Position numbers and translations under genes: made by a program
Source of the DNA: Pseudoalteromonas peptidolytica
GTDB lineage: Bacteria > Pseudomonadota > Gammaproteobacteria > Enterobacterales > Alteromonadaceae
Assembly (NCBI RefSeq): GCF_012641745.1
Contig: NZ_WEHZ01000033.1
Location: 1 to 51,281 of the forward strand
Length of the DNA: 51,281 nt
Direction: 5' to 3'
Notes under the pieces: model-generated
Databases searched by the model: none
What the model saw: only the letters and a program-made list of their open reading frames with translations
Told to the model about the DNA's origin: nothing
Shown here: piece after piece, positions 22,756 through 31,667 of the stretch
Layout: the number at the start of each line of letters is the position of its first letter
Position numbering within the stretch: position 1 is the first letter of the stretch

Positions 22756-23651
22756 ACTATCCACACATCGCCGCAATGGCCTTTAATACTCCATTGCTAG
22801 CAACCGCCGAATTGGCGCAAACAGTCAGCGAATTTCTACACAATCGCTTACAAGGCCTTGACGAACGGGCAATGCAGTCAAATATGTCGGCAAAGAAAAC
22901 CAAAGAATATTTTATTGGCGATCCTGAGCAGGGCGATAAAGTGGCAGTGATAGCTGTGCACGGTTTGCTAATTCCGCGAATGGGATACATTGATGATAGC
23001 TGTATGGAAGTAATGAGCTATGAGCGCCTACAAAACCAAATTAACGCGGCAATGAAAGACGAGCGAGTGCAAGAAATCGTTCTTGACATTAATTCAGGTG
23101 GCGGCAGTGCTCAAGGGGCTTTTGAATGTGCTGATTTCATTAGAGCAGCTAAAGCAACAAAACCAATTCGTGCAATTGTTAATATGAACGCCTACAGCGG
23201 CGCATACCTTATTGCCTGCGCGTGTACTGAAATCATAATCAGTAAAACTGCGGGAGTGGGTTCAATTGGTGTGTACATAAAGCGCCTAGATCTCACTGAG
23301 CATTATGAGCAGGAAGGTGCAAAGATTCACACTTTCTTTCGTGGCGACACCAAAGTCGACTTTCACCCAGATATGGCGATCAGTGAAGCAGAAATCACCC
23401 GTATAAACGCGAATATTGATGAAACCTATAAAATGTTTGTTGACTATGTGGCCGACAACCGAAATCTGAATGCAGATAAAGTAAAAGCAACACAGGCAAA
23501 CACTTATTTAGGGCAAAAAGCCATTGATCTCGGCTTAGCAGATCGGCTTGCTACACCTCAAGATGCTATCAACAGTATTGTCAGTAATATCGCAAAACAA
23601 GCTGACAACCAACGCATGATCAACCATGCACTCCACTTAGAACCACTTTAA
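22743..23651 (+). CDS. Prohead maturation protease (S49 family)
   Basis: 302 residues of the SppA/S49 type. DINSGGGSAQGAFE, the catalytic-Ser segment MNAYSGAYLIA, and VGSIGVYIKRLD are in the expected order. It cleaves the scaffolding (delta) domain of the capsid protein during head maturation. The place between portal and capsid genes confirms this. Confidence 0.9.
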   Translation: MSAINYPHIAAMAFNTPLLATAELAQTVSEFLHNRLQGLDERAMQSNMSAKKTKEYFIGDPEQGDKVAVIAVHGLLIPRMGYIDDSCMEVMSYERLQNQINAAMKDERVQEIVLDINSGGGSAQGAFECADFIRAAKATKPIRAIVNMNAYSGAYLIACACTEIIISKTAGVGSIGVYIKRLDLTEHYEQEGAKIHTFFRGDTKVDFHPDMAISEAEITRINANIDETYKMFVDYVADNRNLNADKVKATQANTYLGQKAIDLGLADRLATPQDAINSIVSNIAKQADNQRMINHALHLEPL

Positions 23652-23674
23652 ATAAGCACCAAAAATTCAGTCTT

Positions 23675-23702
23675 AAAGGTCGCCGTGTGCGGCCTTTTTT
23701 TG
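23675..23702 (+). terminator. Intrinsic terminator before the capsid gene
   Basis: AAAGGTCGC (23675-23683) pairs with GCGGCCTTT (23689-23697), followed by a T run. It lies between protease and major capsid and may set the expression ratio, by partial termination or 3'-end protection of the upstream message. Confidence 0.7.
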
Positions 23703-23723
23703 TGTCATAAAAAAGGTAAAGCC

Positions 23724-25031
23724 ATGTTTAAACTATCCGACTTAAGAGCCGCGCACAACATCAAGGTTGAGCGCGTAAAAATTCTCGCTTCGAAGTTAGA
23801 AAGCGAGGGAAAGCTAAGTGATGATGAGCGTTCTGAGTTCACTAACCTGCAAGGTGAAATTTCTGAACTAAAAGAAAAAATCAATAACATCTCTTACGCT
23901 GAGCAATTAGCAGCAGAGCAAGCCACACCGGTTACCCAAGAAAGCTCCGGTGGCTCACTAGCGATTCATGTAAAGAAAGAGCTGAAAGAGTATCCAGGTG
24001 CAAAAATAGCCCGTTTTGGTATGGCTATTGCGGCAGGTAAAGGTGACCTTAGTCTTGCTGAAAATTTTGCAGCCAAAGAAATTGGTGATAAAGACGTTGC
24101 ACTGGCCGTTTCTACGGCAGAGGGATCCGGTGGCGCATTAGTGCCTGAAACACTGAGTGATGACTTTATTGAGTTGCTGCGACCAAAAACAGTGGTTCGT
24201 GCCCTTGGAGCCCAAACTGTGCCTTTAGTGAATGGTAATTTGACTATCCCACGCCACACTGGCGGTGCGGTATCTGGCTATAAGGGCGAAAACGAATCGC
24301 GCAATGCTGAAAGTCAATCAACAGACGATGTGAAACTGTCTGCAAAAACGCAAATGACCATTGTGCCTATTTCAAATGAGCTGATTGGTTATGCCGGTTA
24401 CAATGTTGAGCGTATTTTCTTAAATGACATGCTCACTGCAACAGCCACTCGTCAAGACAAAGCGTTCTTACGTGACGATGGTACGAACAACACGCCAACA
24501 GGTTTGCGGCCCGCCGCTCAAGCTGCAGGTAGAACGGTTAAATTTACCGGTGATATGAGCAATGCCTCACAGGTGGGGTACATCGTTGATAAATACCTAG
24601 ATAGCTTAATATTAGAGCTTGAAAATTCTGATAGTGCCATGGTGAGCTGTGGTTGGGCTTTTTCTCCTCGTACTGCAATGTTCTTATATGGTTTACGTGA
24701 TGGTAATGGCAACAAGCTTTACCCTGAAATGTCACAGGGCATGTTGAAAAACTACCCATTCAAAAAAACCACAAACATTCCAAACAATTTAGTCAATGGT
24801 TCGATTACTGATCTGTCTGAAATCTACTTTGCCGATTTTAATGATGTGATCATTGGTGAAACGAATGCTATGACAATTGATTTTAGTCGAGAAGCAACAT
24901 ACAAAGATGCGTCGGGCAACCTAGTTTCTGCATACTCAAATAACCAATCGGTACTGCGTGTGGTCACCGGTAATGATATCGGTTTCCGACATAATGAAGG
25001 GATCATTGTAGGTACTGATATCAAGTTTTAA
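23724..25031 (+). CDS. Major capsid protein (HK97 fold)
   Basis: 435 residues. The first 100 or so are a charged coiled coil, the delta scaffolding domain removed by the protease. Then comes the HK97-fold shell domain, with VPETLSDDFIELLRPKTVV, GNLTIPRHTGG and a late FRHNEGIIVGTDIKF. ATG at 23724 has AAGG upstream. Longer frames to 23685 cross the terminator. Confidence 0.93.
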   Translation: MFKLSDLRAAHNIKVERVKILASKLESEGKLSDDERSEFTNLQGEISELKEKINNISYAEQLAAEQATPVTQESSGGSLAIHVKKELKEYPGAKIARFGMAIAAGKGDLSLAENFAAKEIGDKDVALAVSTAEGSGGALVPETLSDDFIELLRPKTVVRALGAQTVPLVNGNLTIPRHTGGAVSGYKGENESRNAESQSTDDVKLSAKTQMTIVPISNELIGYAGYNVERIFLNDMLTATATRQDKAFLRDDGTNNTPTGLRPAAQAAGRTVKFTGDMSNASQVGYIVDKYLDSLILELENSDSAMVSCGWAFSPRTAMFLYGLRDGNGNKLYPEMSQGMLKNYPFKKTTNIPNNLVNGSITDLSEIYFADFNDVIIGETNAMTIDFSREATYKDASGNLVSAYSNNQSVLRVVTGNDIGFRHNEGIIVGTDIKF

Positions 25032-25084
25032 TTAAATAACCCCCTGTCTGGTTGAATCAGGCAGGGTGAGAAATAGGAAAGATT

Positions 25085-25525
25085 ATGAGTAATGCAGAGC
25101 TGTTAGAAAAAAATTTAGTTGAGCCCTCTTTTGAACAGGTAGAAAAAACAGGGGTTGAACTCAACTCTTGCCCTGAAGCGGTGTTGTTCTTTGTTGCTAA
25201 GTTAGCTGTTTTAAATCCTGCAGAAAAGCCAAATGTGACAGACCTAGAAGTGTTGGTATTTGATGACAGTGGTCAAACCAAAAAGGTAAAGCCAACATCT
25301 GCGGAGCGGGATCAGGCTTATGATTTTTATAAGTCCTTAGAGAGTGAAGAAGCACCACAGGAATCATTGCAAGAGCTGAATCCAAGAGAGAAAGTGTTTT
25401 TGGAGTTTTTAGGCCCTTATGGTCGATACACCAAAGGTGACAAAGCCGTATTCGATGCGAAAAATGCAGAGCGGATTTTAAGTTTTAAACCACCAGTGGC
25501 AAAAGCTTATAAACCTGAAAGCTAG
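25085..25525 (+). CDS. Hypothetical head-region protein, 146 aa
   Basis: An acidic protein placed between the capsid gene and the first connector gene. Residues FVAKLAVLNPAEKPNVTDLEVLVFDDSG suggest a beta-strand core. Possibly a minor head or decoration protein. A hairpin without T run (25041-25070) precedes it and a terminator follows it. Confidence 0.5.
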   Translation: MSNAELLEKNLVEPSFEQVEKTGVELNSCPEAVLFFVAKLAVLNPAEKPNVTDLEVLVFDDSGQTKKVKPTSAERDQAYDFYKSLESEEAPQESLQELNPREKVFLEFLGPYGRYTKGDKAVFDAKNAERILSFKPPVAKAYKPES

Positions 25526-25551
25526 AACTAACTTATCCAATTGAGTAAGCC

Positions 25552-25582
25552 AAGCCGCCTTGCTTTTGCAGGCGGCTTTTTT
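25552..25582 (+). terminator. Intrinsic terminator
   Basis: AAGCCGCCT (25552-25560) pairs with AGGCGGCTT (25570-25578), followed by T residues. It separates the head genes from the connector genes. Confidence 0.8.
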
Positions 25583-25597
25583 GTAAGCGAGTGCCGC

Positions 25598-25936
25598 ATG
25601 ATCATAACCCTAGTCAGAGCTAAGCAACAGTTAAATGTCGAAGACGACTTTGATAACCCCAAGATAGAGGCGCTTATTCCGCAAGCGATTGGTCTGGTTG
25701 TCGCAGACATTGGCCGTGACATTTACCAAACGGGGGCGGAGGTGCCTGAAAACGCCGAGTGCCCAATTATACTGGATGAAATCTCTCCTTTTAAAAGAGC
25801 CAACTTAGAAACAGCAACGCTTTTGCAGCTGGGGTCGCTTTGGTCCACGGCGGAAGCTGAAACATCAAGACCCATGACCGAAACCAAGGCATACCAATCG
25901 GCAATCAAGCCATTTGTCAGAGTGTTAGTGGGGTAG
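25598..25936 (+). CDS. Head-tail connector protein (gp6-like)
   Basis: 112 residues, helical, starting MIITLVRAKQQLNVEDDFDNP. This is the usual opening of HK97 gp6/YqbG-type connectors (lv.aK.hlri...d.lI..li..A). It should form the ring under the portal. ATG 25598 is chosen because an earlier TTG start lies in the terminator. Confidence 0.8.
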   Translation: MIITLVRAKQQLNVEDDFDNPKIEALIPQAIGLVVADIGRDIYQTGAEVPENAECPIILDEISPFKRANLETATLLQLGSLWSTAEAETSRPMTETKAYQSAIKPFVRVLVG

Positions 25937-25939
25937 TGT

Positions 25940-26263
25940 ATGTATCGACTAAGAGCATCACAAAAGCGCCACCGCGCTAAGCTCTTCAATGAGGAAAAAG
26001 TTCAGGGCAAGCGTGGTGACAGCAAAAAGCTGGTGCTGTTGTCGACAGTAAAAGGGCTTTTTATAAAAAAACGCGGTGATAAAGACAGCACGGATTCTTT
26101 AGAGGTATCAACGGCGCAAGCTACGTTTTCATGCGATTATCGGGCTAATTTTGAAAGCGTCGTTTGTATTGAAGTTGGTGGAATACGATACAACGTTAGC
26201 GATGTGACTAACGTCGACCTCGCTAACGTGAAACTCATGTTTGATTTGGAAAGAAATCTATGA
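25940..26263 (+). CDS. Head closure protein
   Basis: 107 residues, beta-rich, beginning MYRLRASQKRHRAKLF and containing VEVGG-like IEVGGIRYNVSDV. Size, place after the gp6-like gene and this pattern fit the HK97 gp7/SPP1 gp16 head-tail adaptor group. It overlaps the next gene by four bases. Confidence 0.7.
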   Translation: MYRLRASQKRHRAKLFNEEKVQGKRGDSKKLVLLSTVKGLFIKKRGDKDSTDSLEVSTAQATFSCDYRANFESVVCIEVGGIRYNVSDVTNVDLANVKLMFDLERNL

Positions 26264-26799
26264 AGATTGAATCAAATTTAACTGGTTTTAAAGAGTTAGA
26301 ACAGGCATTAAAAAATGTTGCTGGTGAAGTTTCTGCCAAGGCGTTGCGAGGGGCGCTTAGATCAGGAGGCAATATTGTTAAACGTGCTATCGAGAGTAAC
26401 ATTGCTGCCAATTTTGACTCAGACACGGGTCAACTCGCTGAATCTGTTCGGGTTAAATCAACTCTGAACAAAAAGCAAAATCATAATATATATGACGCTG
26501 CTGTCTATGTCGGTGTTTATAACGTACGGGCTATTCAAGCTGCCGCAGGTAAAGATATTCCAGCCAGTGTTATCGCATATTGGTTAGAGTCGGGAGTGAA
26601 GCCTCACGACCTTAACGCCAAGTCAAAACGCAGTCGTGGAAAAGTAGGTGAGGGGGAAAACAACTTTCATCCTGGTATTGCTCCAAAGCCTTTTATTCGT
26701 CCAGCACTTTTAAATAATGAAGACGCTGTACTCAATGCCACAAGGGTTGATTTGAAGGCGCGCATTGACCGAGTCGTAAGAAAAGCCACTAGAGGGTAG
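26260..26799 (+). CDS. HK97 gp10-like tail/neck protein
   Basis: 179 residues. KIESNLTGFKELEQALKN, GALRSGGNIVKRAI and the final FIRPALLNNEDAVL are typical of the HK97 gp10 family, which helps join head and tail. Good start with ATGA coupling to the gene before it. Confidence 0.85.
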   Translation: MKIESNLTGFKELEQALKNVAGEVSAKALRGALRSGGNIVKRAIESNIAANFDSDTGQLAESVRVKSTLNKKQNHNIYDAAVYVGVYNVRAIQAAAGKDIPASVIAYWLESGVKPHDLNAKSKRSRGKVGEGENNFHPGIAPKPFIRPALLNNEDAVLNATRVDLKARIDRVVRKATRG

Positions 26800-26805
26800 T
26801 TAGCA

Positions 26806-27210
26806 ATGCTAGAGAACGCGATAACTGAAATGCTAAGGCTGCCAGAAATAGCTCAGTATCATCGTGGAGTTTATGACAGTGTTATTCCAGATGATAGTGA
26901 ATTCCCTGCAGTAAGTTACCAAATAATTAGCGATAAACCGGTGTTATCAATTGATAACACCGGTCCGAGAAAAGCGGTGATACAAATTAATTGTGTAGAT
27001 AAGATGCGATCTGATGACGATAGTTACTTTGCTGATGAGCAGGCGTTTTTTCTTGCAAAAGCAATACGAACTCAGTGGTCGTCACTTCGCGGGGTTTTCT
27101 CAGACATTAAGATAGCCGGTGTCCAAGAGCAAGGCACCCACCCAAAGCTCAACTCAGACACCGATACATACCACCAAATTCAAGATTTCACCATACAATA
27201 CGAGGAATAA
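26806..27210 (+). CDS. Tail completion/terminator protein
   Basis: 134 residues: a helix, then FPAVSYQIISDKPVLSID and an IQINCVDK strand. This is the pattern of tail terminator proteins (lambda gpU/HK97 gp11-type, DUF3168-like). It sits directly before the tail tube gene, as expected. Confidence 0.75.
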   Translation: MLENAITEMLRLPEIAQYHRGVYDSVIPDDSEFPAVSYQIISDKPVLSIDNTGPRKAVIQINCVDKMRSDDDSYFADEQAFFLAKAIRTQWSSLRGVFSDIKIAGVQEQGTHPKLNSDTDTYHQIQDFTIQYEE

Positions 27211-27212
27211 CT

Positions 27213-27623
27213 ATGTTACCGGATGGCACAAAACTCTTTATTGCTGACAGCAATGACTCTGCGAATCCACTTAACATTGTAGGCTTTGAAGACATTGGGG
27301 ACTTAGGTAAAGATGAAGTGTTTGTTAACACGACGGTGTTATCAGATGACGCTGAGGTCTTTGAGGTCTCTAAACGTAAAGAGGGGGCTGAGCGAGACCT
27401 GATTTGCAGATACGAACCAGATGACGAAGGGCAAAAAGCCCTTATTGCAGCAGGTAATGCAAAGGAAAAAAGAAAGCTTCTGGTGCAAGTACCGGGAATA
27501 GCAAATAAATGGGAGTTTATTGCTCAACTATCTAAGTCAAAGGTTCAAAAGCCTGAGTCAGGAAAGGGACTCATGCTGGTTATGAAAATCGCAATCGAAT
27601 CAGAAACTGGGAGTATTGTGTAA
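27213..27623 (+). CDS. Major tail tube protein
   Basis: 136 residues, beta-rich, with an early GFEDIGDLG segment and a later WEFIAQLSK. The place between tail terminator and tail chaperones, and the size, fit the siphovirus tube subunit. It overlaps the next ATG by one base. Confidence 0.75.
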   Translation: MLPDGTKLFIADSNDSANPLNIVGFEDIGDLGKDEVFVNTTVLSDDAEVFEVSKRKEGAERDLICRYEPDDEGQKALIAAGNAKEKRKLLVQVPGIANKWEFIAQLSKSKVQKPESGKGLMLVMKIAIESETGSIV

Positions 27624-27976
27624 TGGCATTTAAAAAAGATGATTTTTTTGCAGCGCTGTCCATGGCTCAGAACAAACCTGTACCTGTCAATGTGAAAGGG
27701 TTTGGTACTTTGTTCGTTAAATCTATGACACTTGCAGATCAAGAAGCGTGGGAAGAAACTCTCTCGGATGAGAAAGGAAATAAAATTCATGGGCGAATCA
27801 TGGCATCATTCATCGCACAAGTGTGTGTAGACGAGCAAGGCAACAAGGTGTTCGACGAGTCCGATATTCCCAAGTTAAATGAGCTAAAAAGCGGCCCTTT
27901 AAAATCGCTATTTGCTGAAGCACAGAAGCACAATGAGTTCAGTTCTGGCGACATCGAGGAGTTAGAAAAAAACTAA
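27623..27976 (+). CDS. Tail assembly chaperone (G-like)
   Basis: 117 residues, just before the tape measure gene region. It ends ...GAA AAA AAC TAA, giving a perfect A AAA AAC slippery heptamer in the zero frame right before the stop (27967-27973). This is the lambda G/GT design: most ribosomes stop here and a fraction shift to make the longer form with the T-like extension (27973-28194). Confidence 0.8.
   Translation: MAFKKDDFFAALSMAQNKPVPVNVKGFGTLFVKSMTLADQEAWEETLSDEKGNKIHGRIMASFIAQVCVDEQGNKVFDESDIPKLNELKSGPLKSLFAEAQKHNEFSSGDIEELEKN
27967..27973 (+). promoter_or_regulatory. Programmed -1 frameshift site A AAAAAC
   Basis: The heptamer is in the correct zero-frame phase (xxA AAA AAC) directly before the TAA stop. 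A -1 slip reads on through CTA AAG AAA GAC GGC into the downstream open frame without a stop. GACGGC (27982-27987) can pair at distance with GCCGTC (28032-28037), which may act as the stimulator. Confidence 0.8.
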
Positions 27977-28194
27977 AGAAAGACGGCTTGCGCGCCTTTG
28001 TCATAAAGCTTGCGCTCGATTTAGGCTGTTTGCCGTCTGAACTCAAAGTAAAGCTAACTACCCAGGAGCTAGCTGAGATCATTGCTTTTCGCAACCTGCA
28101 ATTAAAAGCTTCCCAACCATCCAATAACAAGCCTCGTATGACGTCAGATGAAGCGTGTAAATGGCTTAATGCAATCGGAGCAAAGCAAGTATGA
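27973..28194 (+). CDS. T-like extension of the tail chaperone, made by -1 frameshift
   Basis: The open -1 frame adds 73 residues (LKKDGLRAFVIKLALDLG... to GAKQV) to the 117-residue G-like protein, giving about 190 residues. The only independent start is TTG 27988 with no ribosome-binding site, so frameshifting is the likely route. The extension has a helical domain with MTSDEACKWLNA. The GT-type form recruits tail tube subunits to the tape measure. Confidence 0.75.
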   Translation, partial: LKKDGLRAFVIKLALDLGCLPSELKVKLTTQELAEIIAFRNLQLKASQPSNNKPRMTSDEACKWLNAIGAKQV

Positions 28195-30485
28195 GTACAC
28201 TAGCCAGCTTAAATATTATGCTTGGGGCGAATAGTGCTGTGCTTCGGCGTGAACTAACTCGGGCGGCAAAGTCTACGCATAGCTTTGTTTCTGGAGCAAA
28301 AAAACAACTAGGTAATCTCACTGCTTTTTCTGCAAAAGCTGGAAAAAAAATGGGGGCTGGTGTCGCTGTTGGTTCAGCGGCGCTGGGTGCGGGGCTTGTG
28401 GCAATGGAGCGTACACTAAAATCTATCGAAGATATACGTCGTCAGGCGGATAACGTGTCTTTGCCAGTTGAAGACTATCAAGCATATATTTTTGCAACTA
28501 AAGCGGCTGGATTGGAAGCCGATCAATTCGGTGATGTTATAAAAGATCTTAATGCTAAAGTTACGGATTTTGCTGTAAGCGGAGGAGGGGCGCTTGCCGA
28601 CTTCTTCGCTGTTACTGGGGAAGATGTTAAAGAGTGGCAAAAGTTACAGCCTGCTGAGCAGTTTGAGCGGTTTACCAAAGAGCTTGATAAAATGAGTGAA
28701 TCAGAAGCTCGTTTTTGGCTTGATGAGATAAACGACTCTGCTGCAAAAATGTTTGGCACCTTGATCCGCAATAAGGGGGAGTTTGCAGGCAACGTTAAGC
28801 TAGCAAAAGATCTCGGTCTTGTTATGAGTTCAGATGTCGTTGCTGGCGTACAGCGAACTTATAGAGAAGTTAATACATTAAAAGCCATGCTTGGTGGTAT
28901 GTGGCAGCACACAATAGCTGCGGCTTCGCCTGTATTTGAGTATGTATCTATTGAGTTGAGAAAGTGGTTAACAGACACGGCAAATGCAAATGGTGGCTTT
29001 GCGAGTCTAGGTAAGACGATTGTAAATAGCATCTTGGGTTCGGTTCAGGCTGGTATTGTAGGAGTTTCTAAACTCTTTTATGAGATCCAAAGCGCCAGTT
29101 ATAAAGTAATAGGTGAGCATAACGCATCATACATCGTTATGACGCGAAACCTACGGAAATTGAATAATTTATATGATGCACAATCCGCCTCGGTAGAAGA
29201 GCTTGCAGAGAGCTATCAATTAACTCAGAAAGTATTGCAAGAGCACGAAGCCGGTACACGCAAATTATCGGCGACTCAACAAAAAGAAGCGAAAGCTTTT
29301 GTGCGAGCGTATGTCGAAAAGCTGTCGAGTTTAGGTGCGTTAGGTGATCAGATAGTCGGTCTTGAGCAACAAGTTGGTGAATTTGAAGAACAAGAAGGCA
29401 TAGCTGCGCCATTCAAAGGGGCGTTAGATACGTTAAAAGCTCTAAAGGCTCAGGTGGTGAGTGTTAAGGTTGAGTTGGGTGGAGTAAAGGCGCCAGAATA
29501 CACTCCGCCAAGTCAAGATAACTTCAAAACTGCTATCAAAAATCCTTTCGAATCCCGCCTAAAACAAGCCGAGGAATACTTCTCTCTCAAGCGTTTAATG
29601 CGCCAAAATGATTGGACTGAAGAACGTGCGAAGTTGCAGTTGGAGCTGAATGAGTACAAAGCAGCATTAGATAAAAAGCAACTGTCTGATCGTGAATACT
29701 ACATGCTAAAACAGCAAGCAGAGCAGACGTTTCAAACTCAAAGCTTGCAGCAAAACCAAACATTTATGCAACAGCTTCGCGCGCAAGTAGAGCAAACCAC
29801 AACTGATTATCAAAGTATGTGGGGCAATACATTCGATAGATTCACACAGGGTATTGGTCAGAGTGTTTCGGATGCGTTGTTCACGCAGCAAAGCTTTTCT
29901 GAATCCATGAAAGGGGTGCTGGGTGGTGTCGTTAAAAGCACCGTTGCGGCGCTAGCTGAAATGGGAGCAAAGCGCCTTGCACTTTGGGTGCTTGAAAAAA
30001 CACTGAACAAAACTACAGCATCAGGTGCTGCGGGATTCTTGTCAATGCAGGCGCAAGCGATGGCTTTCATGGCTGGTTTAAACGCATTTGCTAGCACTGC
30101 TGCAATTCCTGTTGTGGGGCCAGCAGCAGCCCCTGCTGCTATGGGGGCGGCGCTTGCTGTTGCGCAACCTATGGCATCTGCGATTGCGGGTGTTAGTGCC
30201 GGTATGGTGGGGATGGCGCACAGTGGTATTGATCATATTCCTGCAGAAGGGACGTGGTTATTGGATAAAGGGGAGCGAGTTTACACGAATGAATCCGTTG
30301 CTAAATTGGATCATATGTACGATGCAATTATGTCTCAGGCTACAGCTTCACCATCAGGAGGCTCAACCGTACACATGAGCTTATCTGTCAATGCGCTAAA
30401 TACAGACCATTTTAAGAAATGGTGGGATGACAACGAAAATGAGCTTATGGGTCGCATCCAGTCAAAAATTGATAAACCGCTTTAG
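28191..30485 (+). CDS. Tail tape measure protein
   Basis: 764 residues, Ala/Gly-rich with long helices, hydrophobic segments at about 50-70 and 600-680, and a coiled-coil middle. The ATG overlaps the stop of the chaperone extension. By the usual rule of about 1.5 angstroms per residue, the tail would be close to 110-120 nm. Typical siphovirus location. Confidence 0.9.
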   Translation: MSTLASLNIMLGANSAVLRRELTRAAKSTHSFVSGAKKQLGNLTAFSAKAGKKMGAGVAVGSAALGAGLVAMERTLKSIEDIRRQADNVSLPVEDYQAYIFATKAAGLEADQFGDVIKDLNAKVTDFAVSGGGALADFFAVTGEDVKEWQKLQPAEQFERFTKELDKMSESEARFWLDEINDSAAKMFGTLIRNKGEFAGNVKLAKDLGLVMSSDVVAGVQRTYREVNTLKAMLGGMWQHTIAAASPVFEYVSIELRKWLTDTANANGGFASLGKTIVNSILGSVQAGIVGVSKLFYEIQSASYKVIGEHNASYIVMTRNLRKLNNLYDAQSASVEELAESYQLTQKVLQEHEAGTRKLSATQQKEAKAFVRAYVEKLSSLGALGDQIVGLEQQVGEFEEQEGIAAPFKGALDTLKALKAQVVSVKVELGGVKAPEYTPPSQDNFKTAIKNPFESRLKQAEEYFSLKRLMRQNDWTEERAKLQLELNEYKAALDKKQLSDREYYMLKQQAEQTFQTQSLQQNQTFMQQLRAQVEQTTTDYQSMWGNTFDRFTQGIGQSVSDALFTQQSFSESMKGVLGGVVKSTVAALAEMGAKRLALWVLEKTLNKTTASGAAGFLSMQAQAMAFMAGLNAFASTAAIPVVGPAAAPAAMGAALAVAQPMASAIAGVSAGMVGMAHSGIDHIPAEGTWLLDKGERVYTNESVAKLDHMYDAIMSQATASPSGGSTVHMSLSVNALNTDHFKKWWDDNENELMGRIQSKIDKPL

Positions 30486-30498
30486 TAGAGTAGGTGAT

Positions 30499-31104
30499 AT
30501 GAACTTTCCTGAAGATCTTATTTTGCCTCAAGAGGCAACGCTTGGTACGCAGTACCAAACCCAAAGTGAAGAGACGCACGGAGGAAAGCGTCCAAAAAAT
30601 AGAATTGGTAGTGCCCATCAGTGGAAGCTTGAGATAACGACTCCTGAGCTTGATTTTAAGCGCAGCATGCGTTTATTCGCGTTTATCCATAGTTTGCAGG
30701 GGCAATTTCAAAATTTCAGCATTAGAAACCCAATTCCTGCTATTGGTGTAGGGGTCAATGTTGGTGCAACAGTTGCGGTGACTGCTGAGCAATTTAGCAC
30801 GTTAATCACTATAGAACGTGCTTTTGGAGGCCAGCTGAGTTCTGGCGATCTGATTTCATTCTCAAATCATCCGAAGGTGTACATGGTCATTAATGATGCC
30901 AGTGCAAACAGCCAAGGCAAATTGGTTGTTGATATTTCACCGCCGCTTTTTCAGCGCATTTCCAAAGGTGGAGCAGTTCACACCGGAAATAATGTCTACT
31001 TCTCGATGGAGATGACCAAAGACAGCTATGAATTAAGCCTGAATGCAAAAAGTGCAAAGGAGCAAAAGCTCGTACTACAAATGGAGGAAGCTTGGCGTGC
31101 TTAA
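30499..31104 (+). CDS. Minor tail protein, 201 aa
   Basis: 201 residues, beta-rich, after the tape measure gene. ATG at 30499 has TAGGTG upstream. The segments FAFIHSLQGQFQNFSI and VYMVINDASANSQGKLVVDI suggest a distal-tail-type (Dit-like) or baseplate hub domain. Exact family not identified. Confidence 0.6.
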   Translation: MNFPEDLILPQEATLGTQYQTQSEETHGGKRPKNRIGSAHQWKLEITTPELDFKRSMRLFAFIHSLQGQFQNFSIRNPIPAIGVGVNVGATVAVTAEQFSTLITIERAFGGQLSSGDLISFSNHPKVYMVINDASANSQGKLVVDISPPLFQRISKGGAVHTGNNVYFSMEMTKDSYELSLNAKSAKEQKLVLQMEEAWRA

Positions 31105-31645
31105 TTTGACTTCTGCTCAAAAAGCGCTATTAGCGGGGGAACATTCCTATGCAAACTTGCTAACTATAAAGTTATCTAGTGGTTTCTTGCGATTTACCGA
31201 TGCCCCCCACGACATTGAATTTGGGGCTAAATACCTCTCAGGCATTTGGATTAAATGTCCAAGCTTTCAGGTCGACGGGAAACCGAAAATAAATGAGGTC
31301 AACTTTAAACTGAGCGCGGTATCTCCAGAGGTACATGCCGTTTTTTTCAATCAGAGCTGGCTGAATAGAAAGGTGAGTGTTCAGCGAATCTTTTTTAATC
31401 AAGAGATGACCGTGCAGCTCGCACTACAGTTATGGGAAGGTCTGCTCATAAACAGAGACGGTTCAGAGAGTATAAATGAGGCGTCGATAGAGCTTAGCGC
31501 AGCAAGTATCTGGGCGGATTTTAAAGCGGCAAGAGGTAGGCGCACAAATGAAGCCAGTCAACAACTTTTCTTTCCTAACGACAAGGGTTTCGAGTTTTCT
31601 GGACTCGTGCGCAAGGATATTCCTTGGGGCAAACCCACAAGCTAA
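31097..31645 (+). CDS. Minor tail protein, 182 aa
   Basis: GTG at 31097 with GGAGG nine bases upstream, overlapping the gene before it by eight bases. A beta-rich protein with FRFTDAPHDIEF-like RFTDAPHDIEFG and a later domain with IELSAASIWADF. Its place before the J-like protein fits a tail-tip component such as lambda L/DUF2163-type hub proteins. Confidence 0.6.
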   Translation: MLNLTSAQKALLAGEHSYANLLTIKLSSGFLRFTDAPHDIEFGAKYLSGIWIKCPSFQVDGKPKINEVNFKLSAVSPEVHAVFFNQSWLNRKVSVQRIFFNQEMTVQLALQLWEGLLINRDGSESINEASIELSAASIWADFKAARGRRTNEASQQLFFPNDKGFEFSGLVRKDIPWGKPTS

Positions 31646-31667
31646 ATTTCAATCGAGGTAGTATTAA

